A stretch of DNA of 64,000 nucleotides from Bacteroidia bacterium. GTDB lineage: Bacteria > Bacteroidota > Ignavibacteria > UBA10030. Numbering within the stretch: position 1 is the stretch's first letter; each line of letters begins with the position of its first letter. Where the stretch lies: the NCBI GenBank assembly GCA_022180565.1, contig BQML01000022.1, forward strand, positions 1 to 64,000, in the 5' to 3' direction. The position numbers were made by a program, and so were the translations under genes. The notes beneath the pieces are model-generated. The model searched no databases. It was not told the DNA's origin and saw only the letters and a program-made list of their open reading frames with translations. Positions 46,176 to 55,531 of the stretch are shown here, piece after piece.

Positions 46176-47018
46176 GTGCCCCTCAAGGACCATATCGAGG
46201 CCTTCTACGAACAGGATCCCAAACAGCTTGATCGCGCTGGGGCGCTCCGCGCATTTCACGAACTGAAATTCTTCCTGAACGGCGGTGAGATCCGTGCGGC
46301 TTTTCGATCCCCCGACTCCCCCACCGGGTGGCAAGTCAACGATTGGGTCAAGAAGGGTATTCTGCTCGGATTTCGTCTCGGAGAACTCGTGGAACTTCGC
46401 CTCTCCGAGCATTTCCAGTACTTCGACAAGAGCACCTATCCTCTCAAGAAGCTCACGCCGGACCACCGGGTCCGTCTCGTTCCGGGAGGATCGAGCATTC
46501 GCGATGGGGCGTTTGTCGGCAAAGGGGTCGTGATCATGCCCCCCGCCTACATTAATACGGGTGCATTCGTCGACGAAGGGACGATGATCGACTCCCACGC
46601 TCTCGTTGGTTCCTGCGCGCAGATCGGCAAGCGTGTTCATCTCAGTGCCGGCGCACAGATTGGAGGCGTGCTCGAACCCGTCGGCGCCCTTCCCGTCATC
46701 ATCGAAGACGATGTGCTGGTCGGTGGTAACTCCGGTGTGTACGAAGGGACAATCGTTAAGCGACGTGCGGTCTTGGGGGCCGGGGTGATCCTCACGGGCT
46801 CCACCCCGTTGTACGACCTCGTGAATGGAACTGTACTGCGACGAGCCGACGGTCACCCGCTGGTGGTTCCCGAAGGCGCCGTGGTCGTTCCCGGGTCGCG
46901 CGCTGTGGACAATCCCTTTGCCAGAAAACATGGGCTGTCCCTCTACGCTCCGGTGATCGTGAAGTATCGCGACGAAAGCACCGATGCCTCCACAGCGCTC
47001 GAAGAGAGCCTCCGATGA
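46176..47018 (+). CDS. dapD: Tetrahydrodipicolinate N-succinyltransferase
   Basis: 280 residues, GTG start at 46176. The C-terminal two thirds form a left-handed beta-helix of hexapeptide repeats ([59 protein letters not shown]). The N-terminal helical domain and the [11 protein letters not shown] segment identify DapD and point to the succinylase branch of lysine synthesis; DapC and DapE must be elsewhere. It overlaps the next gene by ATGA. Confidence 0.94.
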   Translation: MPLKDHIEAFYEQDPKQLDRAGALRAFHELKFFLNGGEIRAAFRSPDSPTGWQVNDWVKKGILLGFRLGELVELRLSEHFQYFDKSTYPLKKLTPDHRVRLVPGGSSIRDGAFVGKGVVIMPPAYINTGAFVDEGTMIDSHALVGSCAQIGKRVHLSAGAQIGGVLEPVGALPVIIEDDVLVGGNSGVYEGTIVKRRAVLGAGVILTGSTPLYDLVNGTVLRRADGHPLVVPEGAVVVPGSRAVDNPFARKHGLSLYAPVIVKYRDESTDASTALEESLR

Positions 47019-47926
47019 GGCGTTTTCTCCTCTGCGGAAGCAACGGCCTCCTGGGTCAGCGCCTCGCGCTGATGCTCGGGGGAGAGACCGAATATGAGGT
47101 CCTGAACACCTCGCACCACCGCTCGTTCGTGTTCGATCACCATCTCTTCGATTACACCCAGCTTGACCTGACAAGAGCGTCGGACGTCAAAAGCCTCGTG
47201 TCGAGTTTCCAGCCCGACGTGATCATTAACGCGGCGGGCGCCACGAACGTGGACTGGTGTGAAGATCATCGGGAGGAGGCCTGGGCCATCAACGTTACGG
47301 GCGTTGAGCACCTGGTCGAAGCGTCTCGAAAAGTAGGCGCAACCCTCATTCACGTTTCCACAGACTATATCTTCGACGGCAAGACGGGGAATTACCGCGA
47401 AGATGACAGGCCGAATCCCCAGAACTATTACGGAAAGACCAAGCTTGCCGGTGAGAACGCAATCAGAATCGCCGGAATCGATTATGCCATTGTGAGAACC
47501 GTCGTCTTGTACGGCACGGGATACCGCGTCAAACGCAACTTTGCCCTCTGGGTACTTGACAATCTGAAGAGCGGCATGAGCATACGGTGCGTGGACGATC
47601 AGATCAGCTGTCCGACCTATGTCACCGATCTCGCGCTCGGCATTCTGAAGATCGCCGAACTTGAAAAGACCGGGATCTTTCACATCACGGGAAGCGAGGC
47701 CGTCAGCCGGTACGAGTTTGCAGTCCGCATCGCCAGGGCGTTCAATCTCGATGCGGGACTCATCCACCGCGTCAAGACTTCGGATCTCCCTCAGCGGGCT
47801 GTGCGACCGATGAACACAACCATGATTACCGTGAAAGCACAGACGGAACTGGGCTTGAAAACGTCCAACATCGAGCAAGGCCTTGCACTGTTGAAACAGG
47901 AACTTCAATCGGCAGGAAAGAACTGA
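47015..47926 (+). CDS. RmlD-like dTDP-4-dehydrorhamnose reductase family protein
   Basis: 303 residues. The N-terminal [15 protein letters not shown] binds NAD(P)[14 protein letters not shown] and [13 protein letters not shown] give the Tyr-x3-Lys short-chain dehydrogenase site, and [11 protein letters not shown]-type sequence matches the RmlD substrate domain. It reduces a nucleotide-linked keto-sugar or, as in related MAT2B-type proteins, plays a different role. It is translationally coupled to dapD but has no obvious role in lysine synthesis; no other rml genes are near. Confidence 0.85.
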   Translation: MRRFLLCGSNGLLGQRLALMLGGETEYEVLNTSHHRSFVFDHHLFDYTQLDLTRASDVKSLVSSFQPDVIINAAGATNVDWCEDHREEAWAINVTGVEHLVEASRKVGATLIHVSTDYIFDGKTGNYREDDRPNPQNYYGKTKLAGENAIRIAGIDYAIVRTVVLYGTGYRVKRNFALWVLDNLKSGMSIRCVDDQISCPTYVTDLALGILKIAELEKTGIFHITGSEAVSRYEFAVRIARAFNLDAGLIHRVKTSDLPQRAVRPMNTTMITVKAQTELGLKTSNIEQGLALLKQELQSAGKN

Positions 47927-47929
47927 TCC

Positions 47930-48601
47930 ATGGAATTCACGTTCGCCCTCGTCAGCGGTTTCGTTCTGGGAACCATCCACGCATTCGACGCGGACCACAT
48001 CACCGCCGTGACGGCCTTTTCCGGAAAGGCCGCGGACGCCCGAAAGGCGGCCTTTTACGGGGTGGTCTGGGGACTGGGTCATTCCGCCGTGCTTATAGTC
48101 TTCGGCCTGGTGATCATGGCCTTTCGTTTTGTGATCCCGCCGTTCATCGAATCCGTTTCCGAAGCCGTGATCGGATTGATGCTTGTGGGCATCGGCGCGT
48201 GGGTTTTGGCAGGCTTGTTCCGGAGAAGGAAAATTCATATTCACCGGCATGAGCACGACGGGGTGGAGCACATTCATTTCCACTCGCATTTCCAAAAAGC
48301 CGACCACCGCCACCGGCACTCCATGTTCCTCGTGGGTGCGGCCCATGGGTTGGCCGGCACGGCGTCCGTTCTCGTTCTTGTTCCGATAACGCTGAGTCAG
48401 TCGCTCCTTGCCTCTGCCGCGTTCCTGCTTCTGTTTGGAGTCGGCACCATGACAGCGATGGGAATTTTTGCGTATCTTCTTGGTTCCGTCGCCCGCATGG
48501 CGGCCGCCGGTCGATTGCTCCCTGTTTTCGAAGGAGCCGCCGGGATCGCCAGTATCGGCGTGGGAGCGCTTTGGATCACGAATGCCGTGAGCAGCATGTA
48601 G
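47930..48601 (+). CDS. Nickel/cobalt permease-like membrane protein (NicO/NiCoT type)
   Basis: 223 residues with six probable transmembrane helices. GTIHAFDADHITAVTAF carries the H-x4-D-H signature of Ni/Co transporters, and WGLGHSAVLIVFGLVI is the second conserved helix. A His-rich cytoplasmic loop (RKIHIHRHEHDGVEHIHFHS) probably binds metal. It would import Ni2+ or Co2+, or export them like RcnA. It follows the RmlD-like gene by 3 nt. Confidence 0.82.
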   Translation: MEFTFALVSGFVLGTIHAFDADHITAVTAFSGKAADARKAAFYGVVWGLGHSAVLIVFGLVIMAFRFVIPPFIESVSEAVIGLMLVGIGAWVLAGLFRRRKIHIHRHEHDGVEHIHFHSHFQKADHRHRHSMFLVGAAHGLAGTASVLVLVPITLSQSLLASAAFLLLFGVGTMTAMGIFAYLLGSVARMAAAGRLLPVFEGAAGIASIGVGALWITNAVSSM

Positions 48602-48630
48602 GTTTTTGAACTCTCAACTTCTTTCCCCCC

Positions 48631-49896
48631 ATGCTCGACCTGAAATACATACGAGAACACTTGCAGGAGGTCCGTAACGGAATACGCGCCAAGGGCTTGA
48701 CGGTCAACCTGGGCTCGCTCCTTTCCCTCGACGAGAAGCGCAGGGCGCTCATCCAGGAAGGGGAAGCTCTGAAATCGAGGCGGAACCAGGTGTCTGCCGA
48801 AGTGGGAAAGCTGAAGCGCGAGGGAAAGAACGCGGACAGCGTGATCGGCGAAATGGAGAGTGTGAAGGCGCGCATTCAGGCTATCGACGCCGAGCTTCGT
48901 ACCGTTGACGACGAGATTCGCGGCATCATGCTGACGATTCCCAATCTCCCCCACCCTTCCGTGCCTGTCGGCTCTTCTCCCGCGGACAACAAGGAAGTGT
49001 TTGTCTGGGGCGAACCGCCGCGGGTGGATTTTCCTCTGAAGCCTCACTGGGAGCTGGCCGAACGGCTTGGGATTGTTGACTTCAGCCGGGGGGGAAAGAT
49101 TGCCGGCGCGGGATTCCCCGTGTACATCGGAAAAGGGGCTGTCCTGGAACGAGCGTTGATCAATTTTTTTCTCGACGAGGCCGCGAACCGGGGATACAAG
49201 GAAATTGCTCCTCCTATTCTCGTCAACGAAGAGAGTGCGCGCGGGACAGGACAGATCCCCGATAAAGAAGACCTTATGTATGGAGTGGAGCGTGACGGCT
49301 TGTTCCTCATTCCTACAGCCGAAGTTTCTGTGACCAATCTCCACAGGGACGAGATCCTGACGGAGCGTGACCTGCCAGTTCGTTATGCCGCGTATACGCC
49401 CTGCTTCCGGAGGGAAGCCGGCTCCTACGGTAAGGATGTGCGGGGCCTCAACCGGGTCCATCAATTCGACAAGGTGGAGCTTGTAAAGTTCGTGAAGCCC
49501 GAAACGTCGTACGACGAGTTGGAGTCCCTGCGAGCTGACGCGGAGCGACTTCTGCAGCTTCTAGGCCTTCCCTACAGAGTGTTGCTTATGTGCACCGGCG
49601 ACATGGGATTCACGCAAAGTAAGAAGTACGACCTTGAAGTCAGGGCGCCCGGGCAGGACCGGTGGCTTGAGGTCTCCTCATGCAGTAATTTCGAGGCCTT
49701 TCAGGCGCGGCGGATGAACGTCCGGTATCGCCCGGCGAACGGATCGAAGCCAGAATTTGTTCATACCCTCAACGGGTCGGGCCTGGCTTTGCCGAGGGTG
49801 TATGCGGCTCTGCTGGAACACTATCAAACACCCGAAGGAAAAGTGGTTGTGCCAAAGGTCCTGCACCCATACACAGGTTTTGAGGTTATCGGGTAG
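48631..49896 (+). CDS. serS: Serine--tRNA ligase
   Basis: 421 residues, normal length. An N-terminal coiled-coil arm (residues 30-100: LDEKRRALIQEGEALKSRRN) contacts the tRNA. Class II motifs follow: motif 2 RYAAYTPCFRREAGSYGKDV with the loop GLNRVHQFDKVELV, and motif 3 LNGSGLALPRVYAALLEHYQ. It charges tRNA-Ser, and also tRNA-Sec if present. It stands between the Ni/Co permease and a pair of ABC genes. Confidence 0.97.
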   Translation: MLDLKYIREHLQEVRNGIRAKGLTVNLGSLLSLDEKRRALIQEGEALKSRRNQVSAEVGKLKREGKNADSVIGEMESVKARIQAIDAELRTVDDEIRGIMLTIPNLPHPSVPVGSSPADNKEVFVWGEPPRVDFPLKPHWELAERLGIVDFSRGGKIAGAGFPVYIGKGAVLERALINFFLDEAANRGYKEIAPPILVNEESARGTGQIPDKEDLMYGVERDGLFLIPTAEVSVTNLHRDEILTERDLPVRYAAYTPCFRREAGSYGKDVRGLNRVHQFDKVELVKFVKPETSYDELESLRADAERLLQLLGLPYRVLLMCTGDMGFTQSKKYDLEVRAPGQDRWLEVSSCSNFEAFQARRMNVRYRPANGSKPEFVHTLNGSGLALPRVYAALLEHYQTPEGKVVVPKVLHPYTGFEVIG

Positions 49897-49930
49897 AAAT
49901 CGTCGATCATCGACCCCGGTTTCGGTGACA

Positions 49931-49994
49931 TCCATTTTGCATTTTTTCAATTCTCCCTGACCATGTACCATTTCCCATTTCCCTTTTTCCATTC
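49931..49994 (+). repeat. Heptad arrays (YCCATTT-type) before the ABC exporter genes
   Basis: TCCATTT, TGCATTT, TTTCAAT (49931-49951), a 15-bp unique stretch, then ACCATTT, CCCATTT, CCCTTTT, TCCATTC (49967-49994), ending directly at the TTG start at 49995. The same array-unique-array plan is seen in the other repeats, but here both arrays point the same way. A GTCGAT-C-ATCGAC palindrome (49902-49914) lies just upstream. Confidence 0.6.
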
Positions 49995-51755
49995 TTGAAA
50001 CCTCTCCTACGCCTTCTTCCGTACCTGAAGCGGTACCGCAAGACCCTCCTGATCGGGGTCGGCACCGTCGTGGGCAGTAATTTGTTTACGGTATTTCAGC
50101 CTTTGTTCATGGGATATGCGGTCGATGAACTGAAGCTGGGCATCGAAACGAAAACCTACGTCAGCACCGACCTTCTGCAATGGGCACTGTTGATCGTCGG
50201 CTTCTCGCTCATTGCCGGCTTCTTCACCTTCATGACGCGTCAGACCATTATCGTTGTTTCGCGGCACATTGAATTCGATCTGCGGAACGACTTGTTGGCC
50301 CATTTGCAGAAGCTCTCATTCTCGTATTTTCAGAACAAGCCCACGGGCGATCTGATGGCGCATGCAACGAACGACATCAGCGCCGTGAGGAACGTGCTGG
50401 GGCCAGGCATCATGTATCCGTCGGACACGCTGATGACGTTCACAATGGTCTTGACGCTGATGCTGATGAAGGACTGGCAGTTAACTCTTCTGGCATTGAT
50501 CCCCCTGCCTTTCGTGTCGGTTGCGGTTTATTGGCTTGGCAAGGTCATTCATCACCGGTTTACGGAGCGCCAGGAGCAGTTCTCGCGTCTGACCACGCGG
50601 GCACAGGAAAACCTTTCGGGTATCCGTGTCATCAAGTCGTACGTGCGGGAAGAGTACGAGACGGAACGGTTTCAGGCGCTCAGCTGGGATTATCTCAAAA
50701 AGAATCTCGTTCTTGCGCGCGTCCAATCCATCCTCTGGCCGCTCATGTTCCTCCTCGTGGGCTGTTCGATGCTGATCACGATGTATGCGGGCGGGATCAA
50801 GGTGATCGACGGGGAAATGACGATCGGCACACTGACGGCATTCGTGGCCTACCTCGTGATGCTGATCTGGCCCATGATTGCATTCGGGTGGGTGATCAAC
50901 CTGATGCAGCAGGGTGCCGCGTCCATGGGCCGGCTGGCGGCAATTTTCGATACCGAACCGGAAATTCGCGATACGGAGAAAACCGACCACAGCATTGACA
51001 GCATCGAGGGAGAGATTGAATTCAGAAATGTCGGCTTCACACACCAAGGAGCCGGAAAGCCGACCTTGCGCGCGATCAATCTGCACATCGCCCCCGGTAT
51101 GACCGTCGCGGTGGTGGGGTATACAGGATCCGGCAAGTCCACGCTCGTGAACCTCATTCCGCGCCTGTACGATGTCACCGAAGGCGAACTGTTGATCGAC
51201 GGGAGGGACGTCAGGACAATTCCTCTGCAGGTGCTCAGGTCAAACATCGGCTATGTGCCCCAAGAGACGTTCTTGTTTTCGGACACCATCTCGGAGAACA
51301 TTCGTTACGGAATGGCCGAGGGCGGGGATGACCGGGTGTTTGAAGCGGCGCACATCTCGCGCATCGCCGCGGATGTGAGCGAGTTTCCAAGGCAATATGA
51401 GACGATGATTGGGGAGCGGGGGATCACATTGTCGGGAGGACAGAAACAACGCACCAGCATCGCCCGTGCGGTCATCCGGCGCCCCTCGATTCTCATTCTT
51501 GACGATGCCATGTCGTCTGTGGATACCTATACCGAGGAGGAAATTCTCTCCCGACTCCGGGAATTCATGAAAGGCCGTACGAGCATCATTATCAGTCATC
51601 GGATCTCAACCGTCAAGGACGCCGATCTAATCGTTGTCCTGGATGGCGGATCGATCGTCGAAAGGGGTACACACGAGGAGTTGGTTGCCTTGGGCGGAAT
51701 TTACGCGGATCTGCATCAGAAACAGCTTTTAGAGAGAGAGTTGGAACAATTGTGA
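49995..51755 (+). CDS. Heterodimeric ABC exporter subunit 1 (degenerate Walker B)
   Basis: 586 residues, TTG start (MKPLLRLLPYLKRYRKTLLI), directly after a heptad array. Six membrane helices to about 320 with coupling segment LQKLSFSYFQNKPTGDLMAH. In the nucleotide domain Walker A is GYTGSGKST, the signature LSGGQKQR intact, but Walker B ends ILILDDAMSSVD, with Asp where the catalytic Glu should be. The switch His is present (IISHR). It pairs with the next ABC gene, whose defect is complementary, as in BmrCD/TM287-288-type exporters. Confidence 0.93.
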   Translation: MKPLLRLLPYLKRYRKTLLIGVGTVVGSNLFTVFQPLFMGYAVDELKLGIETKTYVSTDLLQWALLIVGFSLIAGFFTFMTRQTIIVVSRHIEFDLRNDLLAHLQKLSFSYFQNKPTGDLMAHATNDISAVRNVLGPGIMYPSDTLMTFTMVLTLMLMKDWQLTLLALIPLPFVSVAVYWLGKVIHHRFTERQEQFSRLTTRAQENLSGIRVIKSYVREEYETERFQALSWDYLKKNLVLARVQSILWPLMFLLVGCSMLITMYAGGIKVIDGEMTIGTLTAFVAYLVMLIWPMIAFGWVINLMQQGAASMGRLAAIFDTEPEIRDTEKTDHSIDSIEGEIEFRNVGFTHQGAGKPTLRAINLHIAPGMTVAVVGYTGSGKSTLVNLIPRLYDVTEGELLIDGRDVRTIPLQVLRSNIGYVPQETFLFSDTISENIRYGMAEGGDDRVFEAAHISRIAADVSEFPRQYETMIGERGITLSGGQKQRTSIARAVIRRPSILILDDAMSSVDTYTEEEILSRLREFMKGRTSIIISHRISTVKDADLIVVLDGGSIVERGTHEELVALGGIYADLHQKQLLERELEQL

Positions 51756-51767
51756 TGAAGGCGGGTC

Positions 51768-51895
51768 GTGAGAGGTAAGAAGCGAGAATCAACAGAGTGG
51801 CCGGGGAAACACACGTACCCTGGAACCGCCGACCAAGCACTCACTGCGGCTCAAGCGCTTTTAGACTTTCTCACTTCTGCCATCTCACGCGTCAC
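51768..51895 (+). repeat. Heptad-flanked interspersed repeat, copy B
   Basis: Left array GTGAGAG, GTAAGAA, GCGAGAA, TCAACAG (51768-51795); core from AGTGGCCG (51796) through AGCACTCACTGCGGCTCAAG to GCTTTTA (51857-51863); right array TTCTCAC, TTCTGCC, ATCTCAC, GCGTCAC (51868-51895). Copy A shares AGCACTCAC-GCG-CTCAAG and GCTTTATACT in the same order. It fills the gap between the two ABC exporter genes. Confidence 0.7.
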
Positions 51896-51939
51896 TTTTC
51901 CTGTTCTTCAATTGTAACTCTTGAATTCAATCTTGCCTT

Positions 51940-53733
51940 ATGCATGAAGAAGAAGTCCTTGGTAAAGCCTACGACGCCCGCCTGATGAGGCGGCTCTTGA
52001 AGTACCTCAAGCCCTACCGCTGGCACGTGGCGTTGGGGGTGTTTCTCGCCATCATCGTGAGCGCGTCGGAGGCGGTACGGCCGTACTTTACGAAAATCGC
52101 GGTCGATCAGGATATTGCCAACAGCGACAAGGAAGGATTGCTCGTCACGATCCTGCTCTTCCTCGCCGTCCTCGTGTTCCGCGGCCTCGTGCAGTATTTC
52201 AGCGCCTACCTCACGCAATGGATCGGCCAAAGGACCATCTTCGACCTGCGCATGGAGGTGTTCCGGCACCTCCAACATCTCTCGCTCCGCTTCTACGACC
52301 GCAATCCGATCGGCCGCCTGATCACACGCGTCACAAACGACATCGAGGTGCTTAACGAGATGTTCTCTTCGGGCGTCGTTATGGTGTTTACCGACGTGTT
52401 TACGATCATCGGCATCTTCTACTTCATGTTCACGATGAACTGGGAACTTGCGCTTGTTTCTTTGAGCGTCATGCCGCTGCTGTTCTATGGAACGTTTCTG
52501 TTCCGCAAGAAAGCTCGCGAGGCCTACCGGCAGGTTCGGATTCAGATCGCCCGCATCAACGCGTTCATGCAGGAGCATATCACCGGCATGGTTGTTGATC
52601 AGATTTTCAGCCGCGAGAAGAAATCCTTTGAAAAATTCTCATCGATTAATGCGGCGCATCGCGATGCGAACATCAAGTCCATCCTCTACTATGCCTTGTT
52701 CTATCCGGGTGTCGATCTGATCGGGGCGTTGGCGGTCGGTCTCATTCTGTGGTATGCCGGACTGAGCGCACTTGAAGACACGATCACGCTCGGTACCGTC
52801 ATGGCGTTTTTGCAGTTCAACGAAATGTTCTGGCGGCCGATCCGCGATCTTTCGGAGAAATACAATATTCTGCAAACCGCCATGGCATCGTCGGAGCGTG
52901 TGTTTCAACTGCTCGACGACAAGACGCTTGTGTCCACGCCGTCCGCCCCTGTTCTTCCCGAGACCATTCGCGGCGAGGTGGAATTCCGGAATGTCTGGTT
53001 TGCCTACAACGCTCCTTCGGACGGCACGGCATCTCCGGAGTGGGTGCTCAAAGACGTTTCCTTCCATATCAACCCCGGGCAGACGGTGGCTCTGGTAGGG
53101 CACACCGGGGCGGGCAAGACGTCGATCATCAGTTTGCTGTCCCGCTTCTATGACATCCAGAGAGGCGAGATTCTTGTCGATGGCGTGAACATTCGGGACA
53201 TTCCCGCGGAGCATTTGCGAAAGCACATGGCCGTGGTCCTGCAGGACGTGTTTTTGTTCTCCGGCACGATTCGGGAGAACATCAATCTGGGCGATGAAAG
53301 GATCTCACTGGAGAGGATCAAGGCTGCGGCGCGCGTGGTCGGGGCAAATCGTTTTATTGAGGAACTGCCGGGCCAGTACGACGCCGAGGTCAAGGAACGA
53401 GGCGCCACGCTGTCCGTCGGCCAAAAACAGCTCCTGTCCTTCGCGAGGGCCCTGGCATTTCAACCGAAGATTCTTGTGCTGGACGAAGCCACATCGAGCA
53501 TCGACACGGAAAGTGAGATTCTGATTCAGCAGGCGATCAGGAAGCTTCTGCAGGGTCGCACATCCATCGTCATCGCGCACAGGCTTTCCACCATTCAGCG
53601 CGCCGACACCATCATCGTTCTGCATAAAGGGGAAATACGCGAAATGGGCTCGCACCAGCAGCTCATCGCACGGGATGGGATCTATCGCAAGCTGTACCAA
53701 CTCCAGTACAAGGAACAAGAAATCAGGGCGTAG
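51940..53733 (+). CDS. Heterodimeric ABC exporter subunit 2 (degenerate signature)
   Basis: 597 residues. Six membrane helices with LQHLSLRFYDRNPIGRLITR as coupling helix. Walker A is GHTGAGKTS, Walker B ILVLDEATSSID has the catalytic Glu, but the signature reads LSVGQKQLL, with Val for Gly. In the dimer its signature faces subunit 1's Asp-type Walker B (degenerate site), while its own Walker site faces subunit 1's intact LSGGQ (active site). Such exporters move lipids, peptides or drugs. Substrate unknown. Confidence 0.94.
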   Translation: MHEEEVLGKAYDARLMRRLLKYLKPYRWHVALGVFLAIIVSASEAVRPYFTKIAVDQDIANSDKEGLLVTILLFLAVLVFRGLVQYFSAYLTQWIGQRTIFDLRMEVFRHLQHLSLRFYDRNPIGRLITRVTNDIEVLNEMFSSGVVMVFTDVFTIIGIFYFMFTMNWELALVSLSVMPLLFYGTFLFRKKAREAYRQVRIQIARINAFMQEHITGMVVDQIFSREKKSFEKFSSINAAHRDANIKSILYYALFYPGVDLIGALAVGLILWYAGLSALEDTITLGTVMAFLQFNEMFWRPIRDLSEKYNILQTAMASSERVFQLLDDKTLVSTPSAPVLPETIRGEVEFRNVWFAYNAPSDGTASPEWVLKDVSFHINPGQTVALVGHTGAGKTSIISLLSRFYDIQRGEILVDGVNIRDIPAEHLRKHMAVVLQDVFLFSGTIRENINLGDERISLERIKAAARVVGANRFIEELPGQYDAEVKERGATLSVGQKQLLSFARALAFQPKILVLDEATSSIDTESEILIQQAIRKLLQGRTSIVIAHRLSTIQRADTIIVLHKGEIREMGSHQQLIARDGIYRKLYQLQYKEQEIRA

Positions 53734-53761
53734 AGTGAACCGGGGACGAGGCTCCTTTTCG

Positions 53762-53790
53762 TTGACAAACCCTCCTTTTTCGCTTATATT
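53762..53790 (+). promoter_or_regulatory. Sigma70-type promoter for fbp
   Basis: Consensus TTGACA (53762-53767), 17-bp spacer, TATATT (53785-53790). The best-matching promoter in the window; leader to the fbp ATG at 53838 is about 40 nt. Confidence 0.85.
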
Positions 53791-53837
53791 TTCCCATGTC
53801 GTCCATCCCTCCTTTCGATTTCTTCCTCAAAAGCTGA

Positions 53838-54863
53838 ATGAGCCAGAGCAAAATCGTTACGATCGAGCGGCACATTATCGAGGGCGAACGTGCGCACCCC
53901 GGTGCCACGGGTGATTTCTCCGGCCTGCTGCGCGACCTGACCCTTGCATTCAAGGTCATCTGGCGCGAAGTGAGTAAGGCCGGCCTGGTGAACATTCTGG
54001 GCCTCACAGGCAAGAAGAACGTCCACGGCGAGGAGGTCAAGAAACTCGACGAGTTTGCCGACGATACGATCTATCGTGCCATGGACCACGGCGGCCACCT
54101 CTGCGTTATGGCGTCGGAAGAAAACGAAGACGTCCTCCAGATCCCCGACAACTATCCCACCGGAAAATACGTTCTCATCTACGATCCGCTCGACGGGTCG
54201 TCGAATATCGACGCGCTCGTCACGATCGGAACAATCTTCTCGATTTACCGGCGAGTGACGCCCAAGGGCAAGGGCATGCTCCAGGATTGCCTTCAGCCCG
54301 GTTACAAGCAGATTGCCGCGGGATACTGTGTGTACGGCTCTTCCACGATGCTCGTCTACACGACGGGCGATGGGACACACGGGTTCACCTTCGACCCGAG
54401 CATCGGGGAATTTCTGCTCTCCCACGAGAACATCAAGATTCCGAGGCGCGGCAAGATCTACAGCGTGAACGAGGGGAACTATCGCTGGTGGCACGACGGG
54501 ATGAAAAAGTATGTAAAGTATCTTCAGGAAGAGGACAAGGAAACGAAGCGTCCGTATTCCGCGCGGTACATCGGTTCCATGGTTGCAGACGTGCACCGAA
54601 CGCTGTTGTACGGCGGGATTTTCATGTATCCCGGAGACACGAAGAATCCCAACGGAAAGCTTCGTCTCATGTACGAGGCTAACCCGATGTCTTTCATTGT
54701 TGAACAGGCAGGAGGACGATCAAGCAACGGCCATAAGAGGATCCTTGACCTCCAGCCGGAATCCCTCCATCAGCGAACACCGCTCTTCATCGGAAGCGAG
54801 GAAGACGTGTGTATCGCGGAAGAATTCCTGCAGGGAAAACGCGAGAGTGCCAGGGCGTCATGA
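53838..54863 (+). CDS. fbp: Fructose-1,6-bisphosphatase, class I
   Basis: 341 residues. The metal-binding strand [20 protein letters not shown] and the upstream Glu pair in [10 protein letters not shown] are class I signatures, and the C-terminal [20 protein letters not shown] completes the sugar-phosphate site. It dephosphorylates fructose-1,6-bisphosphate in gluconeogenesis. It has its own promoter and overlaps the exonuclease gene by 4 nt (ATGA). Pyruvate kinase is encoded nearby. Confidence 0.97.
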   Translation: MSQSKIVTIERHIIEGERAHPGATGDFSGLLRDLTLAFKVIWREVSKAGLVNILGLTGKKNVHGEEVKKLDEFADDTIYRAMDHGGHLCVMASEENEDVLQIPDNYPTGKYVLIYDPLDGSSNIDALVTIGTIFSIYRRVTPKGKGMLQDCLQPGYKQIAAGYCVYGSSTMLVYTTGDGTHGFTFDPSIGEFLLSHENIKIPRRGKIYSVNEGNYRWWHDGMKKYVKYLQEEDKETKRPYSARYIGSMVADVHRTLLYGGIFMYPGDTKNPNGKLRLMYEANPMSFIVEQAGGRSSNGHKRILDLQPESLHQRTPLFIGSEEDVCIAEEFLQGKRESARAS

Positions 54864-55483
54864 ATCCCGATCAGCTGATCGAACAAACGGATTTCATCGT
54901 TGTCGACGTGGAGACCACCGGGATGAGCCCCATCGACGACCGCATCACCGAGATCGCAATGATGCGCGTGCGCGACGGACGGATCGTCAGCGAATTCTCC
55001 ACACTGGTGAATCCGCTCAGAACGATTCCTGCCTACATTACGGACCTGACGGGAATCGACAATGTGATGGTGGAGGGGGCCCCCACGGCCCGGGAAGTGA
55101 CGCCCTACATGGCCGAGTTCTTAGGAGACGGGGTGTTTACGGCTCACAACGCCTCGTTTGACTGGTCGTTCGTCACCCACACCGCCCGAAGGGAGCGTCT
55201 GATCGAGCTGACCAATGAGCGCCTCTGCACCGTTCGCCTCACGCGCCGGATCCTTCCGTTTCTCCCCAGTCGTTCGCTTGGACCCGTTGCGCGCTTTCTT
55301 GACGTCACGATTCCCCAACGCCACCGCGCTTCAGGCGACGCTTTTGCGACCGCCGAAATCCTCATTCGCTATCTGAAATACCTGCAACGGAAGTACGCCC
55401 TTCGGACCGTAGGAGAAGTCCTCCGGTTTCAGGAAGTGAAAACCGCCGAGGTGCCGGTTTGGGTACCCGGCAAACACCAGTAG
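54860..55483 (+). CDS. 3'-5' exonuclease, DnaQ/PolC-epsilon-like
   Basis: 207 residues from the ATG at 54860. DEDDh motifs: Exo [14 protein letters not shown] (Asp, Glu), Exo [14 protein letters not shown], Exo [16 protein letters not shown] with His and Asp. It is a stand-alone proofreading-type exonuclease for DNA or RNA. Coupling to fbp through ATGA has no evident functional reason. It converges on the M28 peptidase gene. Confidence 0.92.
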   Translation: MNPDQLIEQTDFIVVDVETTGMSPIDDRITEIAMMRVRDGRIVSEFSTLVNPLRTIPAYITDLTGIDNVMVEGAPTAREVTPYMAEFLGDGVFTAHNASFDWSFVTHTARRERLIELTNERLCTVRLTRRILPFLPSRSLGPVARFLDVTIPQRHRASGDAFATAEILIRYLKYLQRKYALRTVGEVLRFQEVKTAEVPVWVPGKHQ

Positions 55484-55528
55484 GACAACATTCAAAAACC
55501 GTGATACCTTTTTCCCTTTTGAATTGTC
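55484..55528. terminator. Inverted repeat between convergent genes
   Basis: GACAA(CA)TTCAAAA pairs with TTTTGAATTGTC over 12 bp with a two-base bulge and an 18-19 nt loop containing CCTTTTTCCC. It fills the whole gap between the exonuclease stop and the peptidase stop, so it probably terminates in both directions. Confidence 0.5.
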
Positions 55529-55531
55529 TCA

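Noticed and set aside
46943-48346. 467-codon reverse-strand open frame
   Set aside because: Antisense to dapD, the RmlD-like gene and the Ni/Co permease, with no recognisable domain.
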